A stretch of DNA of 64,000 bases. Origin: Clonostachys chloroleuca. Taxonomy: Eukaryota > Ascomycota > Sordariomycetes > Hypocreales > Bionectriaceae. Both the position numbers and the translations under genes were made by a program. The stretch covers positions 4,650,001-4,714,000 of the forward strand of contig JBANAY010000004.1 of NCBI GenBank assembly GCA_037952775.1, in the 5' to 3' direction. Below, one piece after another: positions 1 through 10,153 of the stretch; position 1 is the first letter of the stretch; each line of letters starts with the position of its first letter. The notes beneath the pieces were generated by a model. The model had not been told where the DNA came from. It searched no databases and saw only the letters and a program-made list of their open reading frames with translations.

Positions 1-598
1 TTTCCTGCTTTCGCAGCTTTGTTTGGAGCTCGGCGCCTGCTGAAGCTGCCATGGCGTGCCTGGGGGGATACAAAGATGCAGCCTGCACGTCTGTGATGAA
101 CTGATCGACTCCCCTCTCTGACTTGGTAGTCTTCACTCATAGTAAAACAAGGGCCGCGCCATACACGTTCGCTTTTTCCTTTGATTTTCCTCTTTTTTTC
201 CTTATTTCGTTTTTTCCTTGCTTCACTCTCTATCTTTCGTTATTGTCCAGCGTTCTTCTGTTCCAGCAACATCACAATAATAGCCTAGATCACCACTCAC
301 CATCCCCGCTCATTGTCCCTCCACGCTGGCGAAAGGACGGCATGTGCTAGAGAGTTCTGTTATTTCTGTGGGCTGATTGCATTGTCCGACTCCGGGGCTT
401 TTACACCATTGTCTGCTTCTGTGTTCCTTTGAGAACAAGGGAACTAATACACAAACTCGGATTGTTCTCTCTTTCCTCACTGGGGGAATCTAAAGTCGGC
501 ATCTTTTCTCAACTGCGACTTCAACACAGCAACTCTACTAACTTTCTTTTTCTTGGATCTCTCATTTTTATTTCGTCTCCATATTTCATTCACTCAAA
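1..598. other. Upstream region of the CBM19-like gene; no gene seen
   Basis: No coding region is supported here. From about 170 to 245 and again from about 540 to 596 the top strand is strongly pyrimidine-rich, which is common in fungal promoters and 5' leaders. This suggests that transcription of the gene starting at 599 begins in this stretch. The short open frames here have biased, non-protein-like composition. Confidence 0.5.
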
Positions 599-2941
599 AT
601 GCCTTCACGTTGGCGAAAATGCAGCAAGCCTCTCTACATGGTGGCTTGCCTTCTGTTGCTGTCCGTTGTTGTTCAGGCAGGCCCTCTCAAATGGACAGAC
701 CGACCTTCTTTCTCACCGAAATCGACCGAGCGAGATACCAAGGCTCGCGAAAACAATATTGAAAAACGGATACCGAACTTTCTTAGGCAGCGCAAACCTC
801 ATCTAGCTGCTCGTTATGGGGACACCATCACGGCTGTAACAACACCGGGCAGCGATGTTAGCCAGGCTATACCCACATCCTCAACCACGAGCTGTCCTCC
901 TGACCAGCTCTGTTATATCTATCCGATCGAAGATACTACGACAGCTTCCGTGGAGACTAAGCTCCCGCCCGGCTCGACATTTGATACATCTCAGCCGGTC
1001 CAGACCACTGCGATCGAGTCTGATACGACTTATGCGCCGAGCAATACCTTACCGGCCACAAGCGCTATCCCATCAGAACCAAGCGCCACAAGTGTACTGA
1101 CGGAGTCGAGCTCCTCCACTCATATTACCACTTTTACGGGGGAGACATCGGTGTTCACCACCTTTTCAACATTGGCTCCCACGAGTACCGCGGTTGGAGG
1201 TGCGCCGAGTTCTTTAGAAAGCGTCTCTTCGCCGGGTTCTGTGACATCTGTGACATCTTCTAGCGAAGCTCCTATTGGAAGCTCAGTTTATTCCAGCCGT
1301 ATTCAGCCTACCGAAGAAACACTTTGGCCAACACCTAGTGCTAGCTCTTCTGCTCCCCTCCAGAGCTCTCCTGCATACACATCTACTTCTGCGTACGGGA
1401 GCTCCAGCACCAAGGTTGGACCGTCCAGCGCGGGAGGATCTTTTACAACTATTATTGCACCCTCGTCAGCTCCTGGGGTGCCAACTAGCGTCACTCCCAC
1501 ATCTGCACCACAAAGCTCGGCATCTTCAGTGACTAGCCTGACAAGGAGTTCCTCAAGTACCACAAGGAACACTGCTGCTCCGGAGCCATCCTTTGTCACT
1601 ATCTCTTTCCCCTCTGGAACTGAGAGTGCTATTGGAGGTACCTCCACCTCAGTTGTACAGACTTCTTCGAGCGCACAGGTCGAGAGCTCTACATCGCGTA
1701 CCTCAGCTTCCAGATCATCAACCGCTGCCATTACCCCCTCCTCAGCTCTTACTGGGCCTACCAGTAGAGCAAGCTCCAGCCTGGCCCAGCCAACTGACAA
1801 GACGCTCTCATCCAGCACGCTTGTGGCAACTTCTGCATCATCTTCGGTAATCGTAACGTCCAAGTCTTCTGCGTCGTCGAGTTTGGCTACTACAAGTGCC
1901 CCTGCCGTGACGACAAGCCAGGCGTCCCAGAGCTTCATCACCGCAACCCCGACAGGTACCTCGGCGGTCCCCAGCGGCACTTATGACAAGAACCTGGCCT
2001 ACGCGAAGCAGAAGAACGAGGAGTTCACCACTCTCACCCCCTCATCAACCTGTTCCAGTGCCGGTGAACCCGCATGTATCAATGGAGCTTACGCGCAGTG
2101 TTCCTCTGGCGGTACCTACCAACTGTCAGAGTGCTCAGCTGGTATGAGCTGCTACGCCGTTCCGTGGGAGTACGCGGATGTGATCAAGATTGGATGTTGG
2201 GACGACAAGGATGCAGAGAGAATCCTGGGAGGAGCTGCTGGCACTGCGACTGGTACTGCAACAGCTCCTTCGATCGCAACCAATAGCGAGGCTCCTGTTA
2301 CTTGGAAGACTACCATCAAGTCAACAGTCGTTATCACCAGGACGGCGGAGCCTACGACAACATCTGCTGTGCCTTCGACCTCATCTGCGACCTCGACTTC
2401 GACAGTCCAGCAGCAGCCGTCTTCATCGTCCAGGTCAATCACCAACTCGCAGTCAAAGCCCTCCTCCGCGCCCACAACTCTCTTACCTTCCGTGACCAAC
2501 ATCATCACTTCAGTCTCCTCGTCTAACCCTCACGTTACAACCACCGTGAACTCAATCCCAACCGTCCAACCAGGCAATCCCACCACGAGCAAGTCCCCCG
2601 GCGACACAACATTCACCCAGACCATCAACCCTCCCCCGACCACCTCGCGACCAGCGGAGCCCTCCTCAGCCTCATCATCATCCTCAACCACATCAAGGTG
2701 GACCAACATCATCCCCATAGAGGACACAACCACCGTCCCCTCCAGCTCAGCGGCGCCCCAAACCCTCGTCGCCAGCCAGTCTACCGCACCAGCGGCATCC
2801 GCCACGAGCGTCGTCCACGAGGCCGACCTCCGCACCACCCAGACAGTCGACGGCGTTCCCACCGTGTCCCTCTACTTCACCGTCACCGTCACGGAGAAGG
2901 TCCACGAGACGGTGACCGCAACCCTCATCCTCCCTGGTTAG
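599..2941 (+). CDS. Secreted Ser/Thr-rich mucin-like protein with CBM19-like chitin-binding domain
   Basis: A single open exon encodes 780 residues. The N-terminus has basic residues followed by a hydrophobic core (MVACLLLLSVVVQA), a good signal peptide with likely cleavage near residue 28. Most of the protein is Ser/Thr/Ala/Pro-rich low-complexity sequence, expected to be heavily O-glycosylated. At about residues 462-542 sits a compact cysteine-rich module (CSSAGEPAC, NGAYAQC, CSAGMSCYAVP, GCWDD) that resembles the CBM19 chitin-binding family of fungal chitinases. No catalytic chitinase domain is present. A short motif, PIEDTTT, occurs once near the N-terminus and once near the C-terminus, hinting at internal duplication. 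There is no clear GPI signal: the end (TATLILPG) is short. The likely role is binding chitin in the wall or extracellular matrix; this is inferred from the domain only. Confidence 0.85.
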   Translation: MPSRWRKCSKPLYMVACLLLLSVVVQAGPLKWTDRPSFSPKSTERDTKARENNIEKRIPNFLRQRKPHLAARYGDTITAVTTPGSDVSQAIPTSSTTSCPPDQLCYIYPIEDTTTASVETKLPPGSTFDTSQPVQTTAIESDTTYAPSNTLPATSAIPSEPSATSVLTESSSSTHITTFTGETSVFTTFSTLAPTSTAVGGAPSSLESVSSPGSVTSVTSSSEAPIGSSVYSSRIQPTEETLWPTPSASSSAPLQSSPAYTSTSAYGSSSTKVGPSSAGGSFTTIIAPSSAPGVPTSVTPTSAPQSSASSVTSLTRSSSSTTRNTAAPEPSFVTISFPSGTESAIGGTSTSVVQTSSSAQVESSTSRTSASRSSTAAITPSSALTGPTSRASSSLAQPTDKTLSSSTLVATSASSSVIVTSKSSASSSLATTSAPAVTTSQASQSFITATPTGTSAVPSGTYDKNLAYAKQKNEEFTTLTPSSTCSSAGEPACINGAYAQCSSGGTYQLSECSAGMSCYAVPWEYADVIKIGCWDDKDAERILGGAAGTATGTATAPSIATNSEAPVTWKTTIKSTVVITRTAEPTTTSAVPSTSSATSTSTVQQQPSSSSRSITNSQSKPSSAPTTLLPSVTNIITSVSSSNPHVTTTVNSIPTVQPGNPTTSKSPGDTTFTQTINPPPTTSRPAEPSSASSSSSTTSRWTNIIPIEDTTTVPSSSAAPQTLVASQSTAPAASATSVVHEADLRTTQTVDGVPTVSLYFTVTVTEKVHETVTATLILPG

Positions 2942-4039
2942 GTGTGCCTCCCTCCACACCCCCCACCCCCATCTTAATTGCAAATATTTGGCGCTCTTTT
3001 CCACAAGGAAAGCAGCATGGGCATCTTAAGTAGGAAAAAAAAGGACATATTATATATCACGGTTCATTTGTATTTCAGTTAGTTCCCAACACAGCATTAA
3101 TAACTTCCCCAAGGTTTTGGTTACAACCCACCTCACTCTTGGTCTACTCTGCTCGTCTTAATCTTGTTTCCTTGATTAACTATTCGCTTGCACTCCGTCT
3201 TTTCCTTTCAACTATATCATGGGTTCAGGTATCGGGGCGTTCTTAGCAACATCCCCTGAGAAGGGAAACGATGATGTCCATTGACAATGTTCGAGACCCT
3301 TGAGGGGTAGAACAACGAGTTGAAATGCTCTCTTTTGTCAATTTCTTAGTCTGTTTGGATCTATAGGTATAGGTAGCGAGAAAAAGAAATCTTCGAATCA
3401 AATTACTAGCTATGAATGAGAAAACCATGTTTGACATTAGGAGTAGTCTCAACCCACACTGAGTGAAAGGGATCGACGCCTAAAATTTGTTTCCTCACAA
3501 AATAACAGAGTTTAGTTGGAGACATGGCAGTCTGGACTTTGTGTTGCTTGTTCATTCTTAATGCATTATGTCCCTCCCAACAACGATTAACGTGTTGGAG
3601 TTTTATTCTAATTTGAACTATGTCTTGCTGTCATCCCCCTTTTAGTGATACCGTAAGAAACCAAACGCTGATTGTAACATCACCATCGTACAGTTGCTGA
3701 TTCTGCAACATCTATTCCATTTAGCCTTGTCCCCTCAAAAAGTCAAAAAAGAAAACACCGCCCAGGCACGTGGCCCATGCCGTTGCCGTAAATGAATAAA
3801 TCAAACGCTTTCCCTCCATGCTCCTCTCCCAATGAGGGATATGCAATGCTGAAAGAGACAAAAATGCTTGATACAAATAAACTATGCCAACAGGCCTCGA
3901 CATAGAGCTCAAGAAAGGGGAGGCGAAAGATATGTAGAAGCCACTCCCGTTATGAATCTCGCACCCTCTTGCGCCACCTACGCAGCATATCCGAACGCGC
4001 TTGAGCCAAACGTCGCAAACGGCCCGCTCGCCGAAGACT
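2942..4039. other. Convergent intergenic region; no gene seen
   Basis: This lies between the 3' ends of the CBM19-like gene (+) and the tyrosine phosphatase (-). It is A/T-rich with T-rich runs suited to two 3' UTRs and polyadenylation. No open frame here has protein-like composition or splice logic. Confidence 0.5.
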
Positions 4040-5700
4040 CTAGCTCCTAAAGGTTTTGGCACTCGGTTTGACTACGGCACCGCCGCCGTCGTCGTTATCG
4101 TCATCATCGCCCTCGTCATCGTTCTTATCGGGATCAAAGAAGGGATCTTGAGACCCAGGCGTCTTCGACTTGATCTTAACGCCGCCATCAGTCATGTCCT
4201 CGTCCTCATCTGCGTCCGGGAAAGTGCCGTATCGATCCTGCCATAATTTGCGCATGACTTCGTAGAGAAAGCGGTACTGAAATTCGCCCTGAACCATCCC
4301 TCGGCGTTGTTGGCGCAAACTGTCGACTGTTTGAAATATCGGGTCGCCCTTTTGTTCCTGCTGCTGCTGCCGATGTCGCAGACCGGGAGCCTCCTGAAGT
4401 TTTGGTGGTGAAGAGCTCACTAGCCCGCCAACATCGAGTTCGCGTATTAGATGTTCTAATGCAATGAATGTTCCTGTGCGACCAACACCGGCACTGCAGT
4501 GGATGACCCGTGGCCCGTTGGGTGAGCTGTGCTCCCGCGAAAGCTTCATCAGCTCGAAGAAGCTGTCGATATCGCCTATTGCAGGAACTCCAAAGTCAGG
4601 CCAACGTAGGTAGAGAAAATGCCAAACGACGCGTGGGTTCTCTTCGCCCTCGACTTGAAGGAGAAACTTGCGTTTCTCAATGGTGCCCTGGGCAAGCTCC
4701 TCGGTCGATTCCAGGGTTAGCTTGGCAGTCCAGCCATCGTCCCAAACATTTTGTTCATTGAGGGTCCATGTACTGTCCTCGTCATTGGTGTCGGGAAAGT
4801 ACTGGTTACACTTGAGAATTCCACCCTCAACCATGGTAGTAAGCTGGACAATGACAATTGGGCTCTCGACTTGCTCCGCAATCATGCGCCAAACATAAGG
4901 GATTGACGGTTCGGTTGGTCCCTGCATGGCAATATAGCGTAATGTGGGCCGTGACGAGTCCGACGGCGAAGACAGAGTAATGCTAGAGGCATTCACGTAG
5001 TCTAACTGGCCCTCCGGAACCTTGAGCTTGATACGATTGTGATTCCAAGGTTTGATATTGATGTAGCGGTCCATGAGACCCTTTTCCTCCACATCAGGTT
5101 GCTTAAACACTCCCCATTTCCATTCTGAGTTATCAGAGCGCTGGCCTGCCATGGCTCTGATCCGCTCATCCCAGTTCAGTTCATTCAGCTTGCTGTCAAT
5201 GTCTTGATGTGGTTGGCGGTCAGCTTAATTCGTCATTTACCCTCGGCCTCTGCGTCTGATATTTGGGGATAACGTGGAAAGGGTTACAAACCTTGTCTTG
5301 ACAAATCCAAAAAGGAGGGCCGATCGGGACCGGGATCGGAACTATGGGAGTCTTCGCTCATCTTCCCAGCTCGCTCTGTAGGCACATCCAGGGTGGTCAA
5401 GGCATTCCGCGGCACCTTGACGCCTTCAAGGGGTATACGGTCCGTGGGCGGAGGTACGCTGGAACTGGCAGATGAGTTGGCTGGGGAGCTTTCACGGGCT
5501 CGTTTCCCCGACGTGCGCAGCCTGAAGCTACGGAAAGGTGATTTTGGAAAAGGCTGTTTTCTAGGCTTCCCTTCCGTGGCAGAGACAGGAGCGGTGCTTG
5601 TGCTGTTGAAACTCTCGTTCGTGTCCGTACTAGTTCGATCGACCTGGGTTTCGATTGTCGGCGGCTTGGGCTTGCGGCGGAGCTTGGGAATCTTGTCCAT
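4040..5700 (-). CDS. Classical protein tyrosine phosphatase
   Basis: Two exons, complement(5292..5700) and complement(4040..5202), flank an 89-nt intron (donor GTTTGT, acceptor AAG) and give 523 residues. The frame continues cleanly across the junction (SRQ-DIDSKLNELNWDERIR). The catalytic domain covers roughly residues 170-480. It has the WPD loop (WPDFGVP, W near 337), the P-loop HCSAGVGRTG with catalytic Cys near 372, and a Q-loop (QRRGMVQ). The substrate-recognition segment is present in variant form (DYVNASS). The first 130 residues are basic and Ser/Pro-rich and look disordered. The C-terminus is a strongly acidic Asp-rich tail. Fungal relatives (Ptp/Pyp class) dephosphorylate MAP kinases and other phosphotyrosine proteins; the substrate here is not known. 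All key catalytic residues are present. Confidence 0.9.
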
Positions 5701-7426
5701 AGCTTCCGTGTCAGGTCAAAGACCTGTATAGAGAGTCGCGCCGGTGCGGTAACAATGCGTCGCTGCCTTCGTCAAGGCCGAGAATGGGGCGGAAAGGGCA
5801 CCTCAGTGGCTTCGCCGAGGCTGAGAATGAGGCGGTCGTGAGGCGCAAGGGCGAGATTCCAGAAGCGGGGCCAGGCTCAGCGTTGCTGCTTGCTCGTTGG
5901 CGGCGTTTGTGATGACGGTCTGGCCCAGCCTGGTCAACAAGGGAGGCGAACGTGGGACAATAGAAGAAAAGCCAGCATTCGTGTGGAGAGGAGAAGAGAG
6001 GGCGGGGGAATGGGAGGACGTGGTAATATGCTGGAGAGAGTTTGTCCCCGACGCATGCGCGCGCAGAGATAAAGCCTGGCTTGACGGATGGACACAGAGT
6101 TGAGCTTGCCCGGCTAGGTATCGCCGTCAGCACCAAGTGGGTGTTTTGGTATTATTAGTGCCGCTGGTGTTGGGCATGGCGGAGGCAATTCTGGGCCAAG
6201 CAGATCGAGACAGCGGCGATTCGATTCGGTAGCTGCACAAGCAGGCGCTAGCATGGGTGCCTACTGTTCTGTGCTCGGTAACGGGATACGGAGGCGCGAG
6301 TGAGCGGCCAGGTAATACGGGCAGGTCATATTAATACCTATTATTCACGGGAGCCTGCTTTGTGAACTGGTGGAGAGGGCGCGTTTGTGGGAGCAGCCGC
6401 CTATTAGGTAGACTCGCTTTCTCGCTTTCCCCTTCTCTAGGTGCCCTCTGCTCTTCGCCTAGTGCACTGACTGGGCCGGAAGGCGGGATCCTCCAGGGCC
6501 AGACGAGACCAGACGAGACCCGATCAGCGTCGCACCGCAGCCCATCGATTGGGTCGTGGCTGCTGTCATGATTCGCGGTCAGTGGCTCGCTTGGGCAGAG
6601 CGCTTTGGTAGCGGCGGCTGCCCGTTTTCAGTGCACCATGCCAATCAATATGTCCATCCATCGTCAACTGTCAACTCCCTGGCTGGTTTCTAGAAACCGT
6701 GTGCGTGGGAGACCAGGGTAGCAATGTTACCCGACCCAGCCTGGCACCTTGCTGCAATCAGTTTTAGGACCCAGACCTCGCTGTCTACTTAATATCTATT
6801 AATATCGACATCATTAACCACACGATTGGGACGCCAATTGCCCGATCTCCCATCGAGCGGGAACATGTCACTAAGTGATGCCTTAAGTGCTCCAACTAAT
6901 AGAGCTGCCTATTTTTGGACTACGTCGATGCAAAACCAACAAGAGCTATCTCCAGCGCTGCATCTGCGAGGTCCTTGTTGGCTAGGACATTCATTTGATG
7001 ACACGGAGATTATGGTCAAAATTTTGCCTTGCCGGAACCTGGAACGTGCATCGATCAATCGTTCTAAATTTGCTGGTATTTTTTTTATTCCACCGTACCA
7101 GGTATAAGTAGATCTCACCTTGCTGGATTAGGCAGAAGGATCCGAGTCTGTCCCATATTATCTGTGTTTTTATAGTATGGATTTGGGGGGATGTGCATGC
7201 CTATTAATGCCAAGTACTTTCAGATATTTGACTTGGAATTAGGTAGCTATTTCGTCCCTGCAAGACATATTGTACATAGATTTGTGATATCTAGTATTCT
7301 CAATTTTCCCAACAACGCCGCAACATAACTTCCTGCTTCCTTTACTGGCAACTCATCGTACAAGTCACGACAAAACCTATTAGCCTGCCATGATAAGGAT
7401 ACAATATTCTTTTTGTCGAAATTGAA
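5701..7426. other. Long intergenic region upstream of the phosphatase
   Basis: About 1.7 kb between the phosphatase start and the FMP25 stop, both on the minus strand. I found no gene. The part from 5711 to 6136 is G/C-rich with open frames of low-complexity composition and is probably leader or promoter DNA. A perfect tandem 10-mer (agacgagacc twice) lies at 6501-6520. The distal part is A/T-rich. Confidence 0.45.
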
Positions 7427-9246
7427 TTAAATAGAAGAGTACACGCCTGTGACATATTGACCGCATTCAACCTTCTGCTCGAGCGTCAGTTTTCTCCCCT
7501 GCCCGTGCTCGCCGATGCGAGCCGTCTGCTTAGGCGCCAGGCAGAGTCTGTGATGCTCCCCCTGCCTCCCCTTCTGCGCATCACCCTCACCTTGGTCCAG
7601 AGGTCCTATGTAGGCGGGCAAATTTAGGTTGGACCTCTTTCCTGTGCCTAGTTGGTAGTGCTCATTGCCTCCCCAAAATAAGACGTCAGCGCCGGTATAC
7701 GTTTGATTCTGCGAAGCTCCCGAAGAAATGTATGTTTCCGTGGTGTTGTCCATAATAGCAGCGCAATGTGTGGTTCCAACACTCATGGACTTGATCTTGA
7801 TTGGTGCCATCTTGTTTGCCTTCTCGTCAAACTCGTAAAGAGAGGAAAGAGACTTGATCTTGTTTGGGCCCAGTGTGATATGAGTCCATTTTCCAGTGCC
7901 CAGAGTTCCGTACACACCTTGCCCAGCTGCCCACAAGTCAAAGACTCCACTGGGGTATTTCCGGGATGGTGCTACATTTTGGCCACTCTGTTCATTCGCG
8001 GTTGCCTCGGCTTCCACAGAGAAAAAAGTCGTATTGCCTCCAGCGGCGATAGATGTGACCTTGGGGATCAATCCAGTACGCTTATATAGTGCGATCATAG
8101 GGATTTCAGATGGATATTCAACAGAAGGCTCCGACACTAGCGGCTCGGACCCAAGCTGCCCATAGAGGTTGTCGCCAAATGCAAATACCCGGCCGGCCTT
8201 GTCAAGGACCACTGAGTGGTAGTCTCCGGTCGCGATCTGCTTTATATCAAGGCCACGAAGAGGCTCGACCTCTAAGGGTTGATCATATGGCCCACTGGGC
8301 CTTGTGTTCCATGAAAGTCCGGGAATCCCCATCTGCCCCTTGGAAGGGTAGTCCAAACCGCTAGAGGCAACAGCAAACACTCTACCCTTCGAGGTGAGCA
8401 GTAAACAGTGCTCGAGGCCGCTGCTGATGTCCACAATCTTCTCTCCGTAACCTAGTCCCGAAGGCGTCAGTTTCCGTGCACTGACACCCCCTTTCCTGAC
8501 GAAGCCCATATTGACCACCACCCGTTTTGTTGCTCCTGCTTTAGCCCCCCTTCTAGATCATCCTTTGACGACGGAACAGAATAAACAGTTCCGTTTCGGC
8601 TCAATGCTAAGATATGATCGGAAGAGATTTCAATCTTGGCTAGATCTTTCCCCTGGAGAGTGGTGACGGGCTTAGGGTCGATCTTGGAGAAGCCCAATCC
8701 CCATTGCACCAGATCACCCTTCTCAGTCAATGCAGCCCCGAAGCTCTGCGAAAGCTTTAGGTCGCGCAAAATCTGATCGTTGAAAAATTCTAGGCGCTGG
8801 GGAAGCTTGATGTACTTCTGATTTGAATTGGGATCAACAACCTGGCCAACGTTGGAGCCCCAAACGTAGACACCTGGATGCTCCCAGCTTCTTTGGATCT
8901 GAACGTGCTGCGAACTGAGAAGCTCCCGGTACTCCTCCTTAGTCAGAGCCTCCTTCCTGGGCTCTTCGAATTCAAGGTTGGCCTTGAGTGGTCCTGACTT
9001 TGGGGATTCAGAGCCAGAGGCCAGCAGCTCTTTGAGGGTTGGGTAGTAGTACGCTCCTGCAGCGGCGACTCCAAACACGGCGCCGAAGCCGATAAACTTG
9101 CCAGCTGAGCTACGAGGTTTCCCTGTAGCTGACGTGGAGGAACTACTGGAGTTGCGCAACCATTGCCGAGATGGCGCAGGCAGAGAACGTGTTGCTCTTG
9201 GTCTGAGGGTGGCCATACGCCGAAGGACAGCCCTTGAGGCGTTCAT
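7427..9246 (-). CDS. FMP25: Mitochondrial RCC1-repeat protein, Fmp25-like (reading frame broken once)
   Basis: The reading starts at ATG 9246 with an Arg/Ser-rich presequence (MNASRAVLRRMATLRPRATR) and a hydrophobic stretch (FIGFGAVFGVAAAGAYYY), then RCC1-type repeats (YVWGSNVGQVV, VFAFGDNLYGQLG, LFWGGNEHYQLGTG). Yeast Fmp25 is an inner-membrane protein with this layout that is needed for respiratory complex assembly. Codons are in one frame down to about 8468 and in another from about 8521 to the stop at 7427. The join falls within the overlap, most simply at the C5 run 8487-8491. Adding one base gives 606 residues with a sensible junction (WWSIWASSGKG-GVSARKL). A 41-nt intron (GTGGTG...TCAG) would also restore frame, but it would delete a Trp-rich segment I believe is conserved. 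See findings. Confidence 0.85.
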
Positions 9247-10153
9247 AATGCAGTGCCAGGCAGTTGCATTTGCAGCTGCAATAATGGATGAGTCTTGGAG
9301 GGCACTCTCAACTATTTGGCCATTTAGTCAAGATATTGCAAATCGTGAGGTCATCCGGATTGAGAAGATTCGGATTCGCGGGGAGCTAAAGCTATTTCAG
9401 CCAATCATGCGGCATTGCTCGATCAAGCAATCTACCTACGGTAGGGTAAGGCAAGCTGAGCTCTTGCACTCGATGATGGTTTCGCTGACTCATCCGTCTG
9501 AAGCTACAACCCTAGGAGACGTTACTGAAGGCGGAGGAGATGACATATGCCGAGGAAAAAATGGCAACTTCTGTAAACTCTCTGACATAGAAAGATGATC
9601 CTTCACGCAGTTATCTATTGCCGGGGTATCGAAGGGGAATGGAAATGCGGATGTAGGCTACCTAATGTTAAATGTTACCTAAGGTAGGTAACCTGTAAAT
9701 CTGCTATAGCGAATTGCACGCGTTGGCTCTACCGATAGCCATCTTTTCTGATATGAAACAACCAGTAAGTGGTGGAAGTGGATGTTTTCAACCACCCGTT
9801 TATCGATTTTCCAGTTGGTTCACCGCAAATCCACTTGTCTGCCTCCCTGCCTAATCCACTGATTACAGAGTGAGGCTACGCAACAACTTACATAGCAGTG
9901 CTGGATCCAGTGCACGGACCGCCAGGGGCATCAAAGTTACAGGGTCCGTTCTAGGGGCCTGCCCATCAGGTACAGCGGTACAAGCACTGTCCCAGAACAC
10001 CGGCCCATTGCTGCGCGACCCACGAGCGATCGAGCATCGGTGTCCGGAGTGCCAACGTTCCGACCAGAATTGAGGTCGAGCGGCCGCATGCTGTAACCAT
10101 CTGCCATCGGGTCTGGGGCATTAACAACTCCCTGCCTTGGAGCTCAGACTACA
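9247..10153. other. Divergent promoter region between FMP25 and COG3
   Basis: About 900 bp separates the two start codons, so both genes are probably driven from here. At 9674-9692 there is an inverted repeat with 7-base arms (gttacct ... aggtaac) containing the core tacctaaggta. The ORFs in 9870-10073 have no splice or composition support. Confidence 0.5.

Noticed and set aside
1303..1980. 225-codon open frame antisense to the CBM19-like gene
   Set aside because: It is the reverse image of Ser/Thr-rich codons, giving a Val/Glu/Leu-biased product with no start context. The plus-strand gene explains the DNA.
5711..6136. 141-codon minus-strand frame upstream of the phosphatase
   Set aside because: The product is Ser/Pro/Arg-rich without domain or reasonable exon link; it lies where a 5' leader is expected.
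8480..8521. 41-nt intron as the explanation of the FMP25 frame change
   Set aside because: It is formally possible, but the donor is poor, the length is very short and it would delete a Trp-rich stretch. A missing base also fits the pattern in three other genes.
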